From Hyperoplus lanceolatus (lineage: Eukaryota > Chordata > Actinopteri > Uranoscopiformes > Ammodytidae), in the NCBI GenBank assembly GCA_026929865.2, contig CM049408.1, positions 22,212,501 to 22,276,500 of the forward strand: a stretch of DNA of 64,000 bases, read 5' to 3'. Both the position numbers and the translations under genes were made by a program. How positions within the stretch are numbered: position 1 is the first letter of the stretch; the number at the start of each line of letters is the position of its first letter. The notes beneath the pieces are model-generated. The model was not told the DNA's origin. It searched no databases and saw nothing but the letters and a program-made list of their open reading frames with translations. Positions 54,240 through 64,000 of the stretch are shown here, piece after piece.

Positions 54240-54560
54240 ATGCTGCAGTCCAACCCCATCTCTGTGTGAAGCTTTCTCTCTCAATCCAGAGCTTTCAAAT
54301 AATCTGCCCCATGTCTATGGAACACTCTCCAACCTCCTCACAGAGTCCGTCAACTTGACTTTCTTGATCAATTCAAATCACAACTCAAAACACGTCTGTT
54401 TAGATTAGCACACCCGGCATAATATAACTTCCACTCTGTCCACCCTTAATCTATATTAAATGTGTTCAACTGGTGACCTTAACTTTACCGTTTCTTTTGT
54501 TGTGCTTATATTAATGTTTTGTGTTCAAGTGCCCTGAAAGGCAGCGACAAATACTTAGCA
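54240..54560 (+). pseudogene. LINE 3' end remnant
   Basis: Plus-strand text corresponding to the C-terminal end of a LINE reverse transcriptase polyprotein (W-NSLP-like, then ESVNLT and NHNSKHV/LKTxLF-like coding), followed by an AT-rich tail. Several frameshifts. Clade not assigned. Confidence 0.45.
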
Positions 54561-54634
54561 CTAGTTAGCTAGCATAGTTAATGCCAGCTATGCATTAACT
54601 AATAACCTAACCATATCTTAAAAGTCTTAGTATT

Positions 54635-57530
54635 ACAGTTTTTCTCGATTGCTTACACACACGTTGCAGACTTTGGCCCAATGTGTCAAAACTTAACACA
54701 CAGGCCGAATAGGACAAAGCACATGGAGATAATCTTCTAATTTATACGGCAAAATGAAGCTCTTGAAACAAAACCTAACAATCCCATTTCAAAACTGTTT
54801 TTAGCATCAAAACAATACACACATGCACTTTTGAATTACTCTTTCCTAGCAGCAACAACACACAGATGAGCTTTATGCAAAACACAGCTGTATTCAGTAT
54901 ACTTTGGATGGTTTTTGACTTTAAAAGTCTCATACAGATTTTTTTTGTGAAAGACCGATCCACTACAGTTGATCTAGACACATGAAAACAAAATGTAAAC
55001 GCTTCAGATCTTTTATTTTATTTTGCCATTTCAGGTTTTTACAAAAGTACAGTTTTTGCCTAATGCATAAACACTAAAAGTGGTTGCTATGCCCAAAGCA
55101 TCACAACCTCTAACTTGTGTGACCATGCCCTAAACACAAGCACCAACCCTACAAACACAATAAGTGCTTTGCACTGTGTTTGAAATTCTCCAACACACTT
55201 TTTGCAAAACACTACACACAGTGTTTCACATATACACATTGGTCAAAAAGGAAATCACCTGCAATCCTTTGGAAAACCCTTCTATTTAAAATACAAAACA
55301 CAACTAAAATTGGAAAAGCACACAGACTCACATACATGAAAAATAAAAAATAAAGCTAATATAATACCAATCAGTGTGAGCCTTAGCATTACAAATAGAC
55401 CTCAGATGAGCTCAGTTCCTTTGTGAGACAGTAAGAGTCAGGGGAAGAGGACAAGAGAGAGCGATGGAGGACGATGACAAAGGAGACAACAGACGCAGAC
55501 AGGGTCACTATAGATTCCAGCCTAACAACACACTAGCTCCATAATTAGGCCATTTAGACGGGATATCAGGAATATTTTTTGCTGTTGCTTCTGAAAGGAT
55601 GACATTGCATGTGATGTCGGTGAGGCGATGTAGCCAGACACAAACGGGAGGCGGTATCTAAAGGATTCATAATCCACCCTCCCCATTCCTTACAACACAT
55701 CTTTTTTTTTACTGTAATTGTTTCAGAGTTCATAGTGACACACTGAATTGCTTGTTGAACTGCGATCCTAACTATTTGTTGTGTTTTTTTTCTTTTGTTG
55801 GCCAAAACCATGAAATTGCAATATAAACTTTTTTTATTTTCTAATTGAAAATATAGTGGATCAATCTTTTGGTTGGATACGGCACGCAAGGCGATATTTC
55901 CCCCATTGCTTGGCAAGGGAGGACATTGCCTGTGACGTGGATGAGGTGATGTGGCCAGATGCCAACAGGAGACAGGATTCATAGCCTAAATGTCTTCCAA
56001 TCATTCCCTTAGAACACTATGTTTTGTAGAACATTCTAGTTGTACCATTTCTTTTTTTACTTTTGCAAAAACCTGAAATGGCAAAATAAAATAAAGAATC
56101 TGAAGCGTTTACATTTTGTTTTCATGTGTCTAGATCAACTGTAGTGGATCAACCTTTCACAAAAAAAAATCTGTATGAGACTTTTAAAGTCAAAAACCAT
56201 CCAAAGTACTGAATACAGCTGTGTTTTGCATAAAGCACATCTGTGTGTTGTTGCTGCTAGGAAAGAGTAATTCAAAGGTGCATGTGTGTATTGTTTTGAT
56301 GCTAAAAACAGTTTTAAAATGGGATTGTTAGGTTTTGTTTCAAGAGTTTCATTTTGCCTTTATCTCCATGTGCTATGTCCTATTCGGCCTGTGTGTTAAG
56401 TTTTGACACATTGGGCCAAAGTCTGCAACATGTGTGTAAGCATTCGGCAAAAACTGTAAAAAAAAAAAAAAAACACAAAGACACACAAGAAATGGTACAA
56501 CTAGAATGTTCTACAAAACATAGTGTTGTAGGGGAATGATTGGAAGACATTTAGGCTATGGATCCTGTCTCCTGTTGGCATCTGGCCACGTCACCTCATC
56601 CACGTCACAGGCAATGTCCTCCCTTGCCAAGCAACGGGGGAAATATCGCCTTGCGTGCCGTATCCAACCTCCTGAAGAATTTTTTGGAAAGATTGATCCA
56701 CTATATTTTCAATTAGACACATTAAAAAAAATATATAGATAAGCTTCTGAAAAAAAGTGTATGTTGCAATTTCATGGTTTTGGCAAACAAAAAAACAATA
56801 GGTAGGATGCAGTTCAAAAAGCAATTCAGTGTGTCACTACTATAATGTAAACTCTGAAACAATTGCGAGAGAAAAAAAAACATTGTTGTACAGAATGGGG
56901 CGGGTGGATTATGAACCCTTTGGATACCGCCTCACGTTTGCGTCTGGCCACATCGCCTCATCGACATCACATGCAATGTCATCCTTTGAGAAACAACAGC
57001 GAAAATATTCCTAACATCCAGTATAAATGACCTAATTATGGAGCTATTGTGTAGTTGGGCTGGACTCTCTGCCCAGGCTCCTATATTGTTAGGCCATGAT
57101 CTATAACATGGTTCACTATAGTGACCCTGTCTCCGTCTGTTGCCTTCTTTGTCCTTGTCCTCCTGCCGCTCTCTCTTGGCCTCTTCCCCTAACTCTTACT
57201 GTACTGTCTCACAAAGAAGCTGAGCTCACCTGAAGTATATTTGTAGTGCTAAGTTGTAATCAATTAGTTTTATTTTGTATTTTTCATGTGTGTGAATCTG
57301 TGTGATTTTCCAAATTTGGTTGTGTTTTGTATTTTACATAGATGTGCTTTCCCAATGATCGCAGGAGATTTCATTTTTGAACAATGTGTCTTATGTAAAG
57401 AACTGTGTGTAGTGTTTTGCAAGAAGTGCTTTGGAGAATTTAAAAGACAGTGCAAAGCATATTTTGTGTTTGTGGGGTTGGTGCTTGTGTTTAGGGCATG
57501 GTCACCAAAGTTAGAGGGTGTGATGACGAC
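54635..57530. mobile_element. Interdigitated inverted-repeat block from IS630-type transposons
   Basis: Four segments in order P (54635-55048), Q (55049 to about 56048), reverse complement of P (about 56050-56457) and reverse complement of Q (about 56475-57530). P starts ACAGTTTTTCTCGATTGCTT and Q starts ACAGTTTTTGCCTAATGC, both like the end of the element at 47689. P-Q-P' looks like one element with 410-bp inverted ends; Q-P'-Q' looks like another with about 1-kb arms. Q carries a transposase 3' end twice. Confidence 0.8.
55871..55984 (+). pseudogene. C-terminal remnant of IS630-type transposase
   Basis: Frame reads GWIRHARRYFPHCLARED, then IACDVDEVMWPDANRRQDS and a stop at 55982-55984, the conserved end of this fish transposase. 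A diverged second copy lies at about 55593-55650 (DDIACDVGEAM, stop, PDTNGRR), and both appear again on the minus strand at about 56570-56690 and 56925-56995. Only C-terminal ends are kept. Confidence 0.72.
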
Positions 57531-58030
57531 TCTTGGAAATTCAAATATACACTTTTCAACAGTTCAATTCACAGTGTGGGGATTTATTGGATAAATAAAC
57601 AAGATGGAATAGGCTGAAATAGATTTGTGTAGTCCTTATCAATCAGTATTCATCACTGTGCTTCCTCTGTCTGTCCTAGGGATTGTAAAAAATGGGTCTG
57701 CTTTGTGTGTTTTGGTGTTTTTTAAAGTGTGAACAGGATGCCATCATTCAAAGCATGGGTGTCTGAGCTTGTTCCTCATTACAGCAGGAGCTGATGAGAG
57801 CAGAAATAAGTGAACCCAGCCACTGAAGACAGGGCACATTAATCACTGGGCCCTCCGTGGTGGAAAAGGGATAGAAGAAGGGAGTCAGAAAAAATAATAA
57901 CAGAAGTGGGCAAACCACTACTGCCGAAATGAAGATGAAGATCTTCTGCTGAAATTAGTAGCCGGAGGTGGTAGCGTGTGACATATACAAACTGCTGCAA
58001 AGAAAAATCTTGGCTCTGTCCACTTCCATC

Positions 58031-58160
<130 letters not shown>

Positions 58161-58903
58161 TGTGTACGTGTGTGCCTGTGTGTGTGTGCCTATGTCTGTC
58201 TGTGTCTGTGTGTGTGTTTTCGAATGAGGGAGGACTGCCTAGTTCACAAGTGAGAGTTATGGTAGACTTTGGATTTTTTCTTTGGTCCACAGCTACTATA
58301 GCACTCTACCTCTCATGCATTTTGCATTAACCACAGTGGTGGAAAGGGAGGAGAGAGGGGAGGGAGGGCAAGAGCAGAAAGAGACAGGGGGGGAGGAGGC
58401 AAATAAAATGTGTGGAGGGAGCATATATAGAATGTATGGGAGTCAAACATGGGGTGTCTGGTAACGGTCAAACAAGATAAAAAAAAACGCAGAAAAGAAG
58501 CCTTGAGAGTGAAAAGGGGCTGCGGGCAAAGTCAGAGGAATTTGAAAATAGAACAGTTCGTAGAGGCGCACACCAGTCAAAGTGAAGCGTCTCTGTTATA
58601 GGCAGCAGCCAGCCCCAGAGGTGAGGCAGAATAAATCAGATCTTTATTGCGTAACATAAGAGTGTGTGTTTCAGCATCAATACAGAGACAATAGGATTGA
58701 AACCCCACTGGGAGTTTCTTTTCCTATGTATTGAGATGTCTGTCAGTGCTCTTGACTAGCTGAGTATAAACCTGTGATTACCTTGACAGTCTATAAGGGG
58801 CTTCACTCCAGTGACACCACACCGCCAGACAGCCTCTGTTGCCATGGATACGGGGGCCTGGGATTCAGTTTTAGACTATACGATTGATGCTGTGAATGTG
58901 ATC

Positions 58904-59036
<133 letters not shown>

Positions 59037-60384
59037 CCACAGTTTGAGGCAGAATTGGGGCAATATGAACCCTAACAATCCTACCTAACGTCTTCTGGTT
59101 ATGTAACACAACGCTGCACCATGCATGCTTAAAAAGTGAAGTGTACTCCGTCTGAAACAGCCCCATTGCCTTAAACAATGGGGAGATATGATACAGATTA
59201 ACCTTGGAATGTCTGCTGTTTTAAGAGGATGAGGCTGTAAGTGTTGAGGATTTCGGTCTAAAGGGAATATAAAACGCTTGAAAAATAAATCCACAAAGCC
59301 GAACATGCAATATACTGCAATACAATAATACTGCATGCCCCCTTTTGTCTGAGTTTGTCTGAACAAGAGGATAACCAGACAGACATTGCCTATTTCAAGG
59401 CTGCATATAGTGTAAACAGCACGCATGCAAATGGTGAATGAACGGAGCATTTCTCACAGCAATGTAGAAGGTTAAATATGCAAAGTTATGGATTTGAGTT
59501 AATAGGTGTAGGTTTATTCATGATACATGATCGTTGTATAAGTCAACACGTGTAATTGAGAGCAATGCTGCCAGCCAAGTTCTCTTACATTCAGAATATA
59601 CAATATATGAATCACTGCATCTCATAGGTCGACAGCCAGAGGGTACATTGCTGGCATCACTGGGCTCAAAAGCGATATATCATCCATTCCAAATATAACA
59701 ATTTCTCCACGGGTTTTTATATTGTGCATAAAAACAGACAGAAATTTGTATCGCACTATTTAAAACATAAATTTACAAAGCGCTTCACACACAAAATTGA
59801 AGTGAAAGAAGAAATATAGAATGGTCAAATTAACAATCAAAATATTATAAAAACAGACCAAACACATAATGGTAATGCTGCTATTCTTACATCTGTTGTC
59901 TAATGCATGTTGTCTAAGAACTGAACATACTGTACATTTGTATCTTTGATGTCTCCCACAATGTAATTCGCTCTGGAGTGGCATATATTCTCAAGAGGAG
60001 AATCTCCCTTGAGAGAGGCGATATTAGAGTAGGTATTTTTAGACAAGATCAATACACTGAAAAGTAGACAAGATGCCAATGGGGGCGAGCCTGCTGACAT
60101 GCTGCATTAACACTGAATTTCTGCTTATGTTGCTTTCCGCTATAGCTGACCTTTGACCTCTCAAATAGGAGGAATAAGTAAAGATGTTTTATTTTTTTTC
60201 TGTGCTGGAAAGTTCAGAGAATCTTGAGGCAACATTAATGGGAGTTATTCCGCTGGTTTGTGTCTCCACAGCAACAGAGCTAGATGGGCATGGCGGCTGT
60301 GAAGCATCGAGACTTTCCCTGAAGTGGACTTAAGGAGCAGCACTTCCACATAAAGACAGATTCTAATGTGTATTGTCCTGTATT

Positions 60385-60532
<148 letters not shown>

Positions 60533-60951
60533 TGTTAGTCTGAAATATTTGTATAGTACTTAATACATGTTACCAGAGAAAATAAAAGATGAAAGATAAG
60601 AATTGAACAATATATTTTTTTTTCTATATTGGGTTTTACAAAAGTGTATACACAAGATTCCAATTTTACAAATCGTTTCTCCAAGGATTATTTCAAAGGA
60701 CTTGAATGAAAAAGGGGGCCTCTTTGTTATTTATTGTTTTTGCCTTGATATCATTTGATACACAATACACTAGTGGAATGCTTCACCACAGCACCAAGCA
60801 TATAGGAGGTCAATAACAGTGGAATATCTGTGTGTTTGTGCGTGTGTATTTGGTTTTGTGAAATGACCCTGAAGCAAGGATCTGGATGCAGCTATAATGG
60901 CAAAGACGTGCTGTTGCTATGGCAAACAACAGTGCGTCTGTTGAATGAAAC

Positions 60952-60955
<4 letters not shown>

Positions 60956-61031
<76 letters not shown>

Positions 61032-61036
61032 TGTGT
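60956..61036. repeat. (TG)n microsatellite
   Basis: About 80 bp of TG with one GG interruption near the end. Confidence 0.97.
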
Positions 61037-61854
61037 GCGTGCATGTGTCACTGCCTCATCTATTTCAAGGATTTAAACTATAATTAAAAAAATAAATGTA
61101 ATTTTCTTTCTCGCACTTCCTCTCTCTCCCTCTCTCACACACACAGACACACAAACACACACACACACACACACTTGTAATGTAGGTGTTTGAAATCCGC
61201 GTAATGAGTCTCAAGTGGGACTAATATAATTAACTGAAGGCTCTCCGTCTCTGACTTTCTGCCAGTATCAGGCCATGGTGGGCAGGGAGTGAGTAATGTA
61301 CATCAATCCAGGCTCTGTAATTGGATTTAAGCAGGCCCAATTCCAGCCCAAGGATCTCGAGGAGACAAATGGCACGGGAGTTTGGCCCTGTGTGTATACT
61401 AACTCTTCTCTCTGTCTGTCTAAAGTACAGAGGCAGAGATGAAAAAGCATCAAACATGACCCCAGGTCAAAGGTCATTAATGCACTCAAGTCATGTGTGT
61501 CTGCAAACTCAGTGAGCCGCATCTTGTCAATTTAAGATATATTGCTCTCAAGTATACATCCTTCACGTATCTATGCAGACACTGGGCACCACAGTGAGTC
61601 TAACAGAGATGAAATGATTAGTCCAGCAACAGAAAATTAATCTGCAACTATTCTGATGATCAATTGTATTAGTTTTGGTCATATGCAGGCGAAAAAATAA
61701 CAAACAATTACTGGTTCCAGCTCATCCAGTGTGTGATTTTGCTGCTTCTGATCGTCACAAATTATAGAATGGGCCATGACAAAACAATTTGATCTGTAAA
61801 TTCATTTATTTGTCTATTTTTCATTCATTCATTGAGACGTGAGTTACATTGGTT

Positions 61855-62235
61855 TTTATTTATTTTTAAATCCTTAATTGGTAAACAGCCACCCTATTTA
61901 TCAGCTATGCTCGACTGGAACTCTCAGGGCCGGTTTCGCAGACATGGATTAAGCCTAGTTCTGGACTAAATTGTACTTTCAATGGACAATCTCCATTCAA
62001 AATTCCATTTAGTCCAGGACTAGGCTTAATCCATGTCTGTGAAACTGGCCCTCAGTCTTATAGTACCCGATCCAGTGAGCTGCTGCTCTTAAAGGTTCCT
62101 AGAGCTCATTCTAAGCTAGGAACAACTGCCTTTAGCTATAGTGCCCCCACCTCTTGGAATGCCCTTCAGAGCAACTTCAAAATGACCATTCTCCCCACTT
62201 TTTGTTCTTTTAAATCTATGATTTCTAATTTTCAC
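61855..62235 (+). pseudogene. LINE reverse transcriptase C-terminal remnant, split by a MITE
   Basis: Reads FKSLIGKQPPYLSAML before the MITE. After it: STRSSELLLLKVPRAHSK, GTTAFSYSAPTSWNALQSN and FKM, which is the usual layout of the end of a fish LINE ORF2 (RS(S/A)xxxLLxVPRxxxxxGxxAFxxxAPxxWNxLP). The intervening 125-bp element at 61927-62051 interrupts it. Confidence 0.7.
61927..62051. mobile_element. 125-bp palindromic MITE
   Basis: Left half GGGCCGGTTTCGCAGACATG then GATTAAGCCTAGT; the right half is its near-perfect inverted copy. Flanked by TCA (61924-61926 and 62052-62054), a likely 3-bp target duplication. Confidence 0.88.
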
Positions 62236-62456
62236 CATCACCACTGCATTTGTTTTAACTGAATTCCTTTTAAGCTCTTTTATTGTAATTCTTTATTTCT
62301 TTTGATCTTTTTATCTTGCTAGGATTTTGTGTTTCTCTGTTTTATTCTATGTCACTCTGTTGTTATTGTTGTTGTTGTGTTTGTTGTGCGCTCGTCGGCG
62401 TTGTAAATGAGGGGAACCTCAATGCCTTTCGAGTTTGTATAAATAAAGGTTTTCAT

Positions 62457-62459
<3 letters not shown>

Positions 62460-62494
<35 letters not shown>
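62460..62494. repeat. (ATT)n microsatellite
   Basis: About 12 ATT units; may be the simple-repeat tail of the LINE remnant upstream. Confidence 0.93.
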
Positions 62495-62498
<4 letters not shown>

Positions 62499-63114
62499 TT
62501 TTACTAGCCTACTTCTTTTTGACTAAATGATTACATGGGAAAAATAAACAAAAGACAAATTATTATGAAAAAGAAAAGTTATAGCACTATTGGTGTCATA
62601 TTTCTTTTTCAAAATGCTTTATATAAAGTCATTTGTTTGTATTTGTTTTTGTTATGATATTTGATTTTTTTGTGAATTAGGGGGGCTATAATAAATTATG
62701 ATTGGTAATCGTTAATTGATAGTAGCAGCAGCCCTATAGTTTATGCATGTGGGTTATATCATATGGCCTTTCATATGAATGAAGCCTATTTATTTTTTTA
62801 AATCTCCTGTAGGCTATTAATTAAGGATTTTGTGATGTATTTTGACTCGGTTACATCATCATACATGTATTACTGTGTTGTGTGTAGCCTATAATATTCC
62901 AAAGGGTAATCAAAAAAGTGTGTTGTCTTTAGAGAGCTTTATATTATATAAATAATGAAACATTAGCTAATTAAACTGAGAAGAGGAGGGGGGAGAGTGT
63001 CTGCTCCTGTGCGCGTGCCCGTGAGGGTTGTGTTGGCGGGGTCTTGCGGGTCCCTCCCATCCCAGGCTCGGCCCCCTCTTCCCCGGGGCGCGTGCCCGCC
63101 GCGGCCCGGTGTGT

Positions 63115-63128
63115 CCGCCAGGGGGCAG
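63115..63128 (+). promoter_or_regulatory. CTCF-type motif 1
   Basis: CCGCCAGGGGGCAG, matching the CTCF core CCASYAGRKGGCRS at all but the third base. Confidence 0.6.
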
Positions 63129-63182
63129 CTGTGTCTCGGTCTGAGGCTGCGCCGCTCCCGCTGCATCACAGAGAGGAAAATA

Positions 63183-63196
63183 CCACCAGATGGCGG
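63183..63196 (+). promoter_or_regulatory. CTCF-type motif 2
   Basis: CCACCAGATGGCGG, a full match to the CTCF core CCASYAGRKGGCRS, 68 bp after the first and in the same orientation. Confidence 0.65.
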
Positions 63197-63335
63197 TTTA
63201 GGATTGCTGCTCTTCTCTCTAGGCGCGGTTCCGCTCGCACGGCCAATTTTCAATATTAAAATACGCACAATATTAACACGAAAATCGATTTATTGTTTCG
63301 GAAGGCGATAATCGATTCGGCGATGGTCGCTAAAG

Positions 63336-64000
63336 GTGAGTGTCTTGTGTTTTTGTCGTGTTTTGTGCGGCGGGGAAGGGAGACGGAGCACAGATTAAAG
63401 ATGGTGGACACAGACAGGGAAGACTGGTTGGTTGGGGGATGGGCGTTAGCGGCTAACGGAGGTGAATGTGCTTTCTCTCTCTTCCTCAGTTACATTATAG
63501 CCTAGCAGAGCCATTAGCTTGCGAGCTAGCCACACAATTTTCGGGCAAGAGAACTTGCTAGAGGGGCAAGTGGTTCCCGCAGCACCCGGCCTGTTTTTGC
63601 CCCTATATATGTTTTGTCCACCCGGAGCTGGAGTTTGGCTTGTCAACAAATAAAGAGCCATGTGGTGTGACGTGTTTTCTTGCTCTTTGCAAGACAGGAT
63701 TCAGAGCATCACCTTTTCTCATTTGCACAGCCGTATTATGATTGTGCGCTACAGTGTAGTTGCCCTCCTACCGTGCAAGTCTTTCTTTGGTTTGGGTTGT
63801 CATCTACGCAAATGCCACGTTGTTGCTGACTTTGTTGTCATCAACCCCCTTTTTGCACACTCAAAGACATGCACAATGTGAGATATGAACGGTTTCACAG
63901 TTGCTACTTTTTCTCGTGTCAACATCAGCACCCAAGCTCCTTCTTTTATCATCATGCCCTGCCAAGTTTATAGTAGTGGCGACTTTTTCACACAGCTAAT
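63336..64000. other. Probable first intron of the right-hand gene
   Basis: No conserved coding sequence or recognised repeat seen to the window end; base composition falls back toward the background. Confidence 0.35.

Larger units (their letters stand above)
62985..63335 (+). promoter_or_regulatory. stag1: CpG-rich promoter and candidate first exon, probably stag1
   Basis: Abrupt change from AT-rich DNA to a GC- and CpG-rich block (62990-63130 especially), then a stretch ending in GTCGCTAAAG|GTGAGTG, a consensus donor at 63335/63336 on the plus strand. No conserved protein is coded, fitting a non-coding first exon. The name is inferred: in human, STAG1 lies head to head with SLC35G2, and slc35g2 here is on the minus strand to the left. 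No STAG1 protein sequence is in the window. Confidence 0.4.

Noticed and set aside
63293-63505. 70-codon frame at the right-hand CpG region as a protein start
   Set aside because: It runs across a consensus splice donor at 63336 and has no similarity to STAG1 that I can see; more likely a non-coding first exon and intron.

Overview
This window is a stretch of vertebrate nuclear DNA, almost certainly from a teleost fish. The evidence is multi-exon genes with GT-AG introns, very many long (TG)n/(CA)n microsatellites, Tc1-type, hAT-like and IS630-type DNA transposons, tRNA-derived SINEs, and gene content matching fish relatives of human 3q genes. No prokaryotic or organelle features are seen.

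Left part (1-21.5 kb, + strand): the last five coding exons of a plastin gene (pls1), followed about 1.15 kb later by a complete atr gene. Atr is the PIKK checkpoint kinase; I could thread 48 coding exons that keep one open frame of about 2,607 residues. The pls1-atr adjacency is the same as in human 3q23.

Middle (22.8-40 kb): three more genes. The first (22811-28827, +) has an endophilin-B type BAR domain, but the usual C-terminal SH3 domain is replaced by a Ser/Thr/Asn-rich tail on one large last exon. The second (34696-36108, +) is a secreted pentraxin-3-like protein that ends after the N-terminal region, with no pentraxin domain. The third (38575-39966, -) is the single-exon coding region of slc35g2.

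Right part (40-64 kb): about 23 kb without recognisable protein genes, packed with mobile elements. They include a 2-kb element with repeated subterminal motifs, an inactivated Tc1-like transposase, an internally deleted IS630-type element, a Tc1 element split by a 573-bp insertion, and an interdigitated inverted-repeat block built from transposase 3' ends. The last kilobase is GC-rich and looks like a promoter with a first exon and donor. By synteny this is probably the start of stag1, head to head with slc35g2. Two strong CTCF-type motifs sit just upstream of that exon.

The genes do not form a pathway. The most interesting points are two neighbouring genes that each lack the C-terminal domain defining their family, a cluster of splice donors lying inside microsatellites, and the CTCF pair at a probable cohesin-gene promoter. 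All identifications are from reading the sequence and remembered family features; no database search was run.
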